Positions 1-5,125 of a DNA stretch of 5,125 nucleotides are shown piece by piece. The DNA comes from Clostridiales bacterium (lineage in GTDB: Bacteria > Bacillota > Clostridia > Saccharofermentanales > UBA5734). The stretch spans positions 1-5,125 of the forward strand of contig SLHU01000385.1 in NCBI GenBank assembly GCA_007135995.1. Direction: 5' to 3'. How positions within the stretch are numbered: position 1 is the stretch's first letter; every line of letters starts with the position of its first letter. The notes below the pieces were generated by a model, which was given only the letters and a program-made list of their open reading frames with translations, was not told where the DNA came from and ran no database searches. The position numbers were made by a program, and so were the translations under genes.

Positions 1-1
1 A

Positions 2-733
2 AACAGGGGCTTTAATACAACCGTAACAGAGCTTGGGGGAACCATGCTTGTCTGGAATGCTTTGGATACCGGCGAGGTGGATTTATATGCAGAATTTACC
101 GGTACCGCGTATGGTGCGATCTTTGACCAGACAGATATCATCGGCACACAGGAAACATATGACTATGTTAAAAGCAGATCTGAAGATGAACATGGTATTA
201 CCTGGCTGGAACCGCTGGGATGGAACAATACCTATGTGCTTTCAGTGCGTGCCGAAACACAGGAAGAATACAACCTTCAGACAATTGAGGATTTAATTCC
301 CATCTCGTCAGATTTAGTATTGGGAACCGATACTGAATTTCAAAACAGAGCCGATGGACTGCCTGGGCTTATGGAGTACTATCCTGGCCTTGAATTTGGC
401 AGAGTCGCATCTATGGACCAGGGCCTGACATACGGTGCTTTAAATAGCGGTGATGTTGACGTCAATGTATCTTACAGCACTGATGGCAGAATCGCTAAAT
501 TCGGACTGGTAAATCTTGAAGATAACAAAGACTTTTTTCCGCCATATTATGTCACACCCATTCTTAAAATGGATTTTGCTGAAGAACATCCTGAAGTTGT
601 TGACGCGCTGAACGAGCTGGGCGGCAACTGGACAGATGAAGATATGCAAGATTATAATCTGAGGGTTGATGAAGGCGCAGATGCAAGGGTTGTCGCAACA
701 GATATGCTCATGGATGCCGGACTCATCGATTAA
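2..733 (+). CDS. Osmoprotectant (glycine betaine/choline/carnitine) ABC transporter substrate-binding protein, 5' truncated
   Basis: The open frame enters from the left edge and stops with TAA at 731-733, leaving 243 codons; family members are about 300 residues, so roughly the first 60, including any signal peptide and lipobox, are missing. An internal ATG at 44 is not the start, because family-like sequence (NRGFNTTVTELGG) lies upstream of it. Hallmarks of the OpuBC/OpuCC/OsmF type-2 binding fold are visible: the segment DLYAEFTGTAY (TGTAY at codons 33-37), the hinge-side motif YSTDGRI (Tyr at codon 158) and FFPPYYVTP (Tyr-Tyr at codons 182-183). In this family such aromatic residues form the cage around a quaternary ammonium group. 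The role is extracellular capture of an osmoprotectant for import by an OpuB/OpuC-type transporter. Choice of ligand cannot be read from the sequence. It could also be the C-terminal half of a permease-binding protein fusion, which occurs in this family. The cognate permease and ATPase genes would lie to the left. Confidence 0.92.
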   Translation, partial: NRGFNTTVTELGGTMLVWNALDTGEVDLYAEFTGTAYGAIFDQTDIIGTQETYDYVKSRSEDEHGITWLEPLGWNNTYVLSVRAETQEEYNLQTIEDLIPISSDLVLGTDTEFQNRADGLPGLMEYYPGLEFGRVASMDQGLTYGALNSGDVDVNVSYSTDGRIAKFGLVNLEDNKDFFPPYYVTPILKMDFAEEHPEVVDALNELGGNWTDEDMQDYNLRVDEGADARVVATDMLMDAGLID

Positions 734-880
734 TCTCCTGAAAACAAAATCAAGATGAATCATCATCAGCTGACGTGCCTCTGGGCAAGTCCGTTAACGC
801 AACAGCTGGCAGGTATGACGTCCTGATAATAATCCGCCTGATGAGTACCAGCGGACAATGGTCACAGCCCTCTCTGAGCA
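734..880. other. Non-coding spacer after the transporter gene
   Basis: I see no gene here. The stretch has the palindrome CAGCTG twice (near 768 and 802) and GACGTC near 819, but no hairpin followed by a T run. It also shows no recognisable T-box stem I (no AGTA or GAGAG-type elements in a convincing arrangement), although it lies where the 5' part of a leader would sit before the remnant starting at 881. Confidence 0.4.
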
Positions 881-1003
881 TATCTTTGATAAGCGCAGGG
901 GTTCGAACATGAATAAACGCGGACTACAGTACCGGCACGGTACCGAGCAGGGGTTAGACCCTTCGTCTCTGATTCAATAGAGACGAAGGGTCTTTTGTAT
1001 TGC
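881..1003 (+). promoter_or_regulatory. Degenerate T-box leader remnant (3' end), paralogous to the leuA leader
   Basis: This stretch aligns with the 3' end of the leuA T-box leader (2486-2589). Shared blocks are TATC..GATAAGCGCAGG, then TTCGAAC.TGAA, then GGTACCG, then ACCCTTCGTCTCTGA, the complementary stem half, and TTTTGTATTG after the T run. The working copy has AGAG-TGGTACC-GCGG. Here the corresponding stretch at 937-947 reads CA-CGGTACC-GAG: the first base of the tRNA-pairing UGGN is C, and the AGAG that would pair with CTCT of the terminator arm is absent. About 18 extra bases lie between TTCGAACATGAA and this motif, including a second GTACCG near 929. No stem I is recognisable upstream. 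I infer a decayed T-box that can no longer antiterminate. No amino-acid gene follows it. Homology is seen directly; loss of function is inference. Confidence 0.7.
957..996 (+). terminator. Intrinsic terminator downstream of the transporter gene
   Basis: A perfect 14-bp stem is formed by 957-970 (GACCCTTCGTCTCT) and 979-992 (AGAGACGAAGGGTC), with an 8-base loop, then TTTT. It is the terminator arm of the T-box remnant. Since the antiterminator looks broken, it probably acts as a constitutive terminator for transcripts coming from the transporter gene 224 bases upstream, for which I see no nearer terminator. Confidence 0.85.
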
Positions 1004-1463
1004 TCATATATTGTCCAGATGTTTTACTGAAGCAGTTTCACAGCTAAACAATTTTTTATACTGAATAATTGCCTGCGTGTAAGTATGGTCTTTGAGCGCA
1101 TATTAATACATCTCTGAGCATGAGAATTAAAACGAATCTTCAAAGGATCATTAAAGGGATCATGCCTGATTGATGTTTCTCATATGAAGGATTATAATAA
1201 GGGCGTATTCCCCGACAATAACATTTTAAGATCAAGGATACAATCCCTTGAGAACAGGTCATTGGAGCAACATCGAATCCATGTTGGTTTACTGATTTTT
1301 TGACGTCTTGTTTTGGCAGATGGGGGGGTGTTTGTAATTTCCTTTGTTTGATTTTTAAAAGGTATCAGAATAGGCTTTAAAATGGCCTGGTCAGCAATGC
1401 AGATTTATAGACTGAATCATATAGAAGGCGTTGATATGCCTGATGAACCTGGGAGTGATATGC
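1004..1463. other. AT-rich gene-free stretch between the T-box remnant and the lipoprotein gene
   Basis: Nothing convincing is encoded in these 460 bases. A 39-codon frame at 1184-1303 has no ribosome binding site and no recognisable similarity. A weak hairpin (1232-1237 with 1246-1251, TCAAGG/CCTTGA) has no T run. There is a G7 run at 1322-1328. The lipoprotein promoter should lie here, but I find only weak candidates, for example TTGTTT at 1344 with CAGAAT at 1366. The 11-mer TCTCTGAGCAT occurs at both 871 and 1111, which may be chance or a trace of duplication. The stretch may be the debris of a gene formerly controlled by the upstream T-box, but no protein trace proves this. Confidence 0.4.
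1451..1456 (+). promoter_or_regulatory. Ribosome binding site that decides the lipoprotein start
   Basis: GGGAGT lies 7 bases before the GTG at 1464. The earlier in-frame starts (TTG at 1431, ATG at 1443) have AGAAGG at 1423-1428 at unsuitable distances of about 2 and 14 bases. Starting at 1464 also puts Lys-Lys directly at the head of the signal peptide. Confidence 0.65.
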
Positions 1464-2006
1464 GTGAAAAAGCTGATATTATCTGGTTTAATTTTCATGT
1501 TGGCTTTATGTGTTCTCGGTTGTGGGATTTCAAATGCTGTCGTTTCCGATAATCCAGATAATCTAAGTGATGTGGAAACATTTGATGCAGACGAAACAAA
1601 AGATGCGGAAGAATCAGCGGAAGAAACAAATGAAACGGAAGAATCAGCAGAATATGATATAGTGTTGTGTTATATCATGGAATATGATACAGAAAATGCG
1701 GTTTTATATTATGATCAACTGGAATGGATCGATTCATCTGATACAAAACGGATCAATGATCTTGATCTTGATGCTGAGTATGACTTTCCAAACGGGTTCT
1801 ATATACATAATGAAGATGAAGCACTAACAACATTAAAGGTTTCTGATACTGTAAAAGTTTATCTTGTTAACATTGAAGATTCATCTGACCCTGTTATTAC
1901 CGACATGGATGGCCTTTCGGTTCGTCAGGCCGAATATAAGGCGCTCTACCATATTATGGTTTCTGACAATATGGTCCATATCATAGAAGAACAATTCATT
2001 CCATAA
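1464..2006 (+). CDS. Small acidic lipoprotein of unknown function
   Basis: The 180-residue product starts at GTG 1464. Its N-terminus is a textbook lipoprotein signal peptide: basic Lys2-Lys3, a hydrophobic core, then the lipobox VLGC with the lipidated Cys at residue 20. It should therefore be anchored to the outer face of the cytoplasmic membrane by Lgt and Lsp processing. Residues about 21-60 are a low-complexity, strongly acidic and Ser/Thr-rich linker (repeats of EESAEE/EESAEY type). Residues about 61-180 look folded, with the segments LEWIDSSDTKRI, DFPNGFYIHN and VKVYLV. Segments of the PNGFYI kind are reminiscent of small uncharacterised lipoprotein domains of Bacillota, but I cannot assign a family or function. 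The coding sequence looks more AT-rich than leuA. It stands alone: a gene-free stretch precedes it, leuA's own promoter follows, and I see no terminator right after it. The alternative in-frame start at 1431 would add 11 residues before the signal peptide and is less likely. Confidence 0.85.
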   Translation: MKKLILSGLIFMLALCVLGCGISNAVVSDNPDNLSDVETFDADETKDAEESAEETNETEESAEYDIVLCYIMEYDTENAVLYYDQLEWIDSSDTKRINDLDLDAEYDFPNGFYIHNEDEALTTLKVSDTVKVYLVNIEDSSDPVITDMDGLSVRQAEYKALYHIMVSDNMVHIIEEQFIP

Positions 2007-2185
2007 TGTAAACATCAGACAGAACAGGTCAATCAAAGTCATATGTGAGGAGAACCAGTCTGTTGCCGCTGTTGCTTAATGCCCGAAAGCGGCTGTGCTT
2101 GTCAGTCCACAGCGTCTGCATGGATTATATCAAGCATCAGGTAAACTTGTGCTTGACCACGCAGTTTCATAATACGAAAGGGGGC
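2007..2185. other. Intergenic spacer upstream of the leuA promoter
   Basis: A hairpin can form between GCCGCT (2065-2070) and AGCGGC (2088-2093) with a 17-base loop, but no T run follows, so it is not a standard terminator. A 61-codon frame from GTG 2045 lacks a ribosome binding site and runs through the promoter region; I do not regard it as a gene. Confidence 0.35.
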
Positions 2186-2214
2186 TTGACGAACGGCCGA
2201 ACATATGTTAAATT
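2186..2214 (+). promoter_or_regulatory. Probable sigma-A promoter for the leuA leader
   Basis: TTGACG at 2186-2191 matches five of six -35 positions. A weaker -10 follows: TTAAAT at 2208-2213 (spacer 16) or TAAATT at 2209-2214 (spacer 17). Transcription would start near 2220, about 35 bases before T-box stem I. An alternative is TTGATA at 2227 with a poor -10 near 2250. Confidence 0.5.
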
Positions 2215-2254
2215 TTGTTCACAACCTTGATATGCACCTTTAAATTAAATAAAC

Positions 2255-2581
2255 ACCACGTTGATCGGGAAAAGTAAGTTGTGCGAAGCATTACAGAGAG
2301 CCTCTGTCTGGTGTGAAGAGGCATGGATCCGCAGCAGAACTCGCCCGGGAGTGAATCATACTGAACACGTTCTGATTACAATCAGAAAGCAAGTAAGGAT
2401 GATCGGATGTCGACCGTTACAGCGACAGGATATCGGTTTATCGTGTGTCTGGAGCCATCATGGCTTGCGGCATCATCGCAGCCCGTATCTGATAAGCGCA
2501 GGTTTTCGAACTTGAAAAAGAGTGGTACCGCGGAGGAGTTATACCCTTCGTCTCTGAATTGACAGAGACGAAGGGTTTTTT
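2255..2581 (+). promoter_or_regulatory. T-box riboswitch, tRNA-Leu responsive, controlling leuA
   Basis: The leader carries the main T-box elements in order. Stem I has the GGGAAAAGTAA segment (AGTA at 2273-2276). The ACAGAGAG element at 2293-2300 leads into the apical stem GCCTCT (2300-2305)/AGAGGC (2317-2322), whose loop contains CTGGTG. On the descending strand GAACTCGCC places the specifier codon CTC (Leu) at 2340-2342. Hairpins follow at 2371-2386 (TCTGAT/ATCAGA), 2453-2465 (AGCC/GGCT) and 2466-2480 (TGCG/CGCA). The T-box motif is at 2520-2533 (GAGTGGTACCGCGG). Its AGAG (2519-2522) can pair with CTCT (2552-2555) of the terminator arm, and TGGT (2523-2526) can pair with ACCA of uncharged tRNA-Leu, which carries discriminator A. 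Known mechanism: uncharged tRNA stabilises the antiterminator and allows read-through. Specifier, acceptor match and downstream leuA agree on leucine. Confidence 0.93.
2543..2581 (+). terminator. Regulated intrinsic terminator of the leuA T-box
   Basis: A perfect 14-bp stem pairs 2543-2556 (ACCCTTCGTCTCTG) with 2563-2576 (CAGAGACGAAGGGT) around the loop AATTGA, followed by an unbroken run of T. Its left arm overlaps the CTCT needed for the antiterminator, so the two structures are mutually exclusive. Confidence 0.93.
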
Positions 2582-2658
2582 GTATTGTTCGGAACTGTTT
2601 TCTGAATAATGTTCAGTCAAAATACAAAGCCATATCAAAGATAAACTGAAATGAGATC

Positions 2659-2666
2659 GAGGAGGA
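2659..2666 (+). promoter_or_regulatory. leuA ribosome binding site
   Basis: GAGGAGGA, a near-perfect Shine-Dalgarno, sits 6 bases before ATG 2673. This favours that ATG over the in-frame TTG at 2667, which would lie against the site. Confidence 0.9.
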
Positions 2667-2672
2667 TTGATC

Positions 2673-4334
2673 ATGAAAAACGCACATAAGTACAAGCCGT
2701 ATCCTGTGATGCAGATGCCTGACAGACAGTGGCCTTCTAAGCAGATTACCAAAGCTCCGGAATGGTGCAGCGTTGACCTGCGCGACGGCAACCAGGCACT
2801 TGAGATACCAATGAATCTTGACCAGAAACTGAGCTTTTTCAAGAAACTGGTGGACATGGGTTTTAAGACAATTGAGATTGGATTTCCGGCTGCTTCCGAC
2901 ACAGAGTTCGCCTTTACCCGCTATCTGATTGAACATGACCTGATTCCTGATGATGTGGCAATTCAAGTCCTGACACAGTCACGCCAGCATATTATTGAAA
3001 AGACATTTGAAGCCTTAAAAGGTGTCAAGAAAGCTGTGGTTCATCTTTACAACTCAACCTCAACCCTGCAGCGTGACGTTGTTTTCAGGATGGATCGTGA
3101 GCAATGCACTAACCTGGCAGTTTTTGGTGCCAGGCTGCTTCAGGATATCGCTGCCAAAGACACCCGTGGCACTGATTTTACCTTTGAATATAGTCCGGAA
3201 AGTTTCACAGGCACAGAAATGGATTATGCCGTCAGCATCTGCGATGCGGTGTGTGATGTCTGGCAGCCAACACCAGACAAAAAAGTGATCATCAATCTGC
3301 CGGCTACAGTTGAGATGTCAACGCCTAATATCTATGCTGATCAGATTGAGTATTTCTGCCGTCATACACGCCATCGCAGCGCGATCCTGGTCAGCCTGCA
3401 TCCGCATAATGACCGCGGAACAGCAGTCGCCGCTACAGAACTTGGCCTGCTGGCCGGTGCAGACCGTGTAGAAGGCACCTTATTCGGCAATGGCGAAAGA
3501 ACCGGCAATGCCGACCTTGTCGCATTGGCTTTAAACCTTTATTCACAGGGCATAGATCCAGACCTCGACTTTTCAGATATCAACGATCTGATTAACGTTT
3601 ATGAAACGTCTACTCGCATGCAGATTCATCCGAGGCATCCCTATGCCGGTGATCTTGTTTACACCGCGTTCTCCGGCTCACATCAGGATGCGATCAACAA
3701 GGGTATGGCCGCGATGAAAAACCATCCTGACCACTGGGAAGTACCTTATCTGCCGCTTGACCCGAAAGATGTCGGCCGCAGCTACGATCCCATTATCCGG
3801 ATCAACAGCCAGTCCGGCAAAGGCGGCGTCGCTTATATCCTTGAGCAGCAGTACGGCCTGATCCTGCCAAAGCCCGTTCAGCAGGCCTTCAGCCAGATTG
3901 TGACCCGGGTGTCTGACAAACGCAATTCAGACCTGCTGCCAGAAGAAATCCACCAGCTGTTTTTTGATTCTTATGTTGATATCATCAAGCCAATCAAGCT
4001 GATCAGCTACCGTGAAGCCATGGTCGATGACCAGCATGTGGAAATGAGCGCAACGCTGCAGCATCACGGACGGCAAGTGACCGTCAGCGGTCAGGGAAAT
4101 GGTCTGCTTGACGCGTTTTGCAAAGCTTTGCAGGAACACCTGAAGGCCCGTGTCGAAATTACCGCTTACCAGCAGCATGCACTGGAAAGAGGCTCAACCT
4201 CAAAAGCAATTACCTATGTTCAGATGCAAAATGGCGGCCAGAATCTCTATATCGGCGCAGGTATCAGCAGCAGCATCAGTAAATCATCGCTGCGTGCCGT
4301 GATCAGTGCTGTGAACCAGATGCCGCTCAACTAA
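2673..4334 (+). CDS. leuA: 2-isopropylmalate synthase, long (yeast/actinobacterial) type
   Basis: LeuA condenses acetyl-CoA with 3-methyl-2-oxobutanoate to give 2-isopropylmalate, the first committed step of leucine synthesis, in the cytoplasm. The 553-residue product has the DRE-TIM barrel at about residues 28-305: DLRDGNQ (Arg37, metal-ligand Asp38), SPESFTGTE (Glu176), LHPHND (metal ligands His243 and His245) and the glycine-rich GNGERTGN at 272-279. A linker region carries SHQDAINKG (His337) and GRSYDP (Tyr371), probably equivalent to catalytic His379 and Tyr410 of the Mycobacterium tuberculosis enzyme. The C-terminal LeuA dimer/regulatory domain (about 430-550) includes GQGNGLLDAF at 473-482 and IGAGISSSI; in this family it binds leucine for feedback inhibition. 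Length and the N-terminal KYKPYPV..PDRQWPS segment mark the yeast/actinobacterial type rather than the E. coli/Bacillus type. Homocitrate synthase is unlikely given this architecture and the leucine T-box upstream. A terminator follows and no leuB, leuC or leuD is visible, so it seems monocistronic. Confidence 0.97.
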   Translation: MKNAHKYKPYPVMQMPDRQWPSKQITKAPEWCSVDLRDGNQALEIPMNLDQKLSFFKKLVDMGFKTIEIGFPAASDTEFAFTRYLIEHDLIPDDVAIQVLTQSRQHIIEKTFEALKGVKKAVVHLYNSTSTLQRDVVFRMDREQCTNLAVFGARLLQDIAAKDTRGTDFTFEYSPESFTGTEMDYAVSICDAVCDVWQPTPDKKVIINLPATVEMSTPNIYADQIEYFCRHTRHRSAILVSLHPHNDRGTAVAATELGLLAGADRVEGTLFGNGERTGNADLVALALNLYSQGIDPDLDFSDINDLINVYETSTRMQIHPRHPYAGDLVYTAFSGSHQDAINKGMAAMKNHPDHWEVPYLPLDPKDVGRSYDPIIRINSQSGKGGVAYILEQQYGLILPKPVQQAFSQIVTRVSDKRNSDLLPEEIHQLFFDSYVDIIKPIKLISYREAMVDDQHVEMSATLQHHGRQVTVSGQGNGLLDAFCKALQEHLKARVEITAYQQHALERGSTSKAITYVQMQNGGQNLYIGAGISSSISKSSLRAVISAVNQMPLN

Positions 4335-4465
4335 GCACCAAGTAAAGTTATCCGGGTGATCTGTAATGCATAGTCATCACAAAGATAATCATTCATGAAT
4401 AGTAGTCACAGTCATTCCAACACAGCGGTGGCATCAGTTCAGGCGATCAATCATCACATCGAAAA

Positions 4466-4502
4466 ACCCAGGCAGGCATTCAACCCGCCTGGGTCTTTTT
4501 TT
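4466..4502 (+). terminator. Intrinsic terminator after leuA
   Basis: ACCCAGGC (4466-4473) pairs with GCCTGGGT (4487-4494), with possible extra G-C pairs inside the loop, followed by C and seven T. It lies 131 bases after the leuA stop; nothing else is evident in that stretch. Confidence 0.92.
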
Positions 4503-4523
4503 CAGTTTTCACAATGTAAAAGG

Positions 4524-4552
4524 TTCAATAATCAGTAATAAAAGCGTATAAT
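4524..4552 (+). promoter_or_regulatory. Probable promoter of the repeat-protein gene
   Basis: A perfect -10 TATAAT lies at 4547-4552, with a weak -35 TTCAAT at 4524-4529 at the ideal 17-base spacing. Transcription would begin near 4559, about 54 bases before the proposed start codon and just past the leuA terminator. Confidence 0.65.
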
Positions 4553-4612
4553 GTAGTTAATTACCTCACATATTTTTCAAATGACTAATCAGAAGAAAGA
4601 TGGGTGATACGC

Positions 4613-5125
4613 GTGAACAAGACTTTATTAAGCAAATCGATGGCCGTCCTTATTTTATCAGGCGCTGTCGTGCTCACATACAATCTGCTTTTACCGGTTT
4701 CAGGAATGGAAGACCAAACGTCAAATCTGAAGGCTGACAAGCCTTACGGCCAGCAAAATGATTTGCTGCAAGCGGTCACTGATGACATTCAGACAAAACA
4801 CCTATCATCTGCTGTTCTGACCGCAACTGAAAATGAAGCAGGCAGTTTTTCATTTGCAGTATCTGAGTCTGAAACCAACAATACTTCTGATCAGGATACA
4901 GTAAACCCGGGCAGAGGCAGAGCGCCGACTGACGAGGAAAAAGCAGAATGGGAAGCCCTTGAAGATCCGCAGGGCCCGCCGCCCTGGGCTGCCGCCCGTG
5001 GTCAGGATATGACCAATCCGGGGCAGGGCAGAGGCAGAGCGCCGACTGACGAGGAAAAAGCAGAATGGGAAGCCCTTGAAGATCCGCAGGGCCCGCCGCC
5101 CTGGGCTGCCGCCCGTGGTCAGGAT
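4613..5125 (+). CDS. Exported or membrane-anchored tandem-repeat protein, 3' truncated
   Basis: The frame from GTG 4613 stays open for 171 codons to the window edge. The N-terminus (Lys3, then hydrophobic residues about 10-30, MAVLILSGAVVLTYNLLLP) is a signal peptide or single membrane anchor, so the rest should lie outside the membrane. Residues about 32-93 are polar and Ser/Thr/Glu/Gln-rich, probably a flexible linker. From residue 94 tandem repeats begin: unit 1 at 94-130 (37 residues), unit 2 at 131-169 (39 residues), unit 3 starting at Gln170-Asp171. Each unit joins a Gly/Arg-rich start (GRGRAPT), a likely helix (DEEKAEWEALED) and a proline/tryptophan segment (GPPPWAAARG). I recognise no family; surface or cell-wall-associated roles are guesses from the architecture. 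GGGTGAT at 4602-4608 may serve as the ribosome binding site; the in-frame GTG at 4604 is an alternative start. A frame from ATG 4600 in another register closes after 45 codons and is rejected. Confidence 0.8.
   Translation, partial: MNKTLLSKSMAVLILSGAVVLTYNLLLPVSGMEDQTSNLKADKPYGQQNDLLQAVTDDIQTKHLSSAVLTATENEAGSFSFAVSESETNNTSDQDTVNPGRGRAPTDEEKAEWEALEDPQGPPPWAAARGQDMTNPGQGRGRAPTDEEKAEWEALEDPQGPPPWAAARGQD
4892..5125 (+). repeat. In-frame tandem repeat, 117-bp period
   Basis: Positions 4909-5008 and 5026-5125 are identical over 100 bases, a period of 117 bases or 39 codons. Unit 1 (4892-5002) is 6 bases shorter and diverged at its head (QDTVNPG against QDMTNPGQG). Unit 2 spans 5003-5119 and a third begins at 5120. 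Complete identity, including third codon positions, points to recent duplication or ongoing gene conversion. The array probably continues past the window. Confidence 0.95.

Noticed and set aside
44..733. Treating ATG 44 as the true start of the transporter protein
   Set aside because: Family-like sequence continues upstream in the same frame to position 2, and the remaining protein would be too short for the family.
440..766. 108-codon frame on the minus strand
   Set aside because: It lies antisense within the transporter gene, has no recognisable product and is explained by the codon pattern of the real gene.
1184..1303. 39-codon frame starting ATG AAG GAT
   Set aside because: No ribosome binding site, no recognisable similarity and chance length in AT-rich DNA.
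2045..2230. 61-codon frame from GTG
   Set aside because: No ribosome binding site, odd composition rich in Leu and Arg, and it overlaps the leuA promoter.
2261..2515. 84-codon frame inside the leuA leader
   Set aside because: The same bases form the conserved T-box structure; the frame starts at a TTG inside stem I.
2438..2966. Two minus-strand frames over the T-box end and the start of leuA
   Set aside because: They are antisense to a terminator and to well-conserved LeuA sequence and encode nothing recognisable.
3022..3288. 88-codon frame within leuA, plus strand, other register
   Set aside because: Shadow of leuA; composition is atypical and there is no start signal.
3927..4178. 83-codon minus-strand frame within leuA
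   Set aside because: Antisense shadow of the conserved LeuA C-terminal domain.
4600..4737. 45-codon frame from ATG 4600
   Set aside because: It overlaps the signal-peptide gene in another register and lacks hydrophobic or domain character; the GTG frame stays open and carries the repeats.
4892..5125. CRISPR array
   Set aside because: The repeat is 117 bp, contiguous without spacers, in frame and coding.

Overview
The window looks like chromosomal DNA of a Bacillota (low-GC Gram-positive) organism. The basis is a strong purine-rich Shine-Dalgarno before leuA, a T-box leader on an amino-acid gene, a Gram-positive type lipoprotein, and an Opu-type osmoprotectant binding protein. I cannot name a genus. 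No mobile element, CRISPR array, tRNA or rRNA is visible.

Layout, all genes on the + strand: (1) positions 2-733 are the 3' part of a glycine betaine/choline/carnitine ABC transporter substrate-binding protein, cut by the left edge. (2) Positions 734-1463 hold no convincing gene. Within them, 881-1003 is clearly homologous to the 3' end of the leuA T-box leader further on. It keeps a perfect terminator hairpin, but its T-box motif is damaged, so it reads as a decayed second leader that now probably just ends opu transcription. (3) Positions 1464-2006 encode a small acidic lipoprotein of unknown function. (4) Positions 2186-2581 contain a probable promoter and a leucine T-box riboswitch with a CTC specifier, a UGGU acceptor-pairing sequence and an intrinsic terminator. 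(5) Positions 2673-4334 encode LeuA, 2-isopropylmalate synthase of the long yeast/actinobacterial type, followed by its own terminator at 4466-4502, so leuA appears to be a single-gene unit. (6) From 4613 a gene runs off the right edge. It encodes an exported or membrane-anchored protein with near-identical 39-residue tandem repeats, two complete units being visible and a third just starting.

The genes do not form one pathway. The best-understood unit is leuA: transcription should read through the T-box terminator when uncharged tRNA-Leu accumulates, and the enzyme's C-terminal domain should add leucine feedback inhibition. The less explained items are the decayed T-box copy, the orphan lipoprotein and the recently amplified repeat protein.
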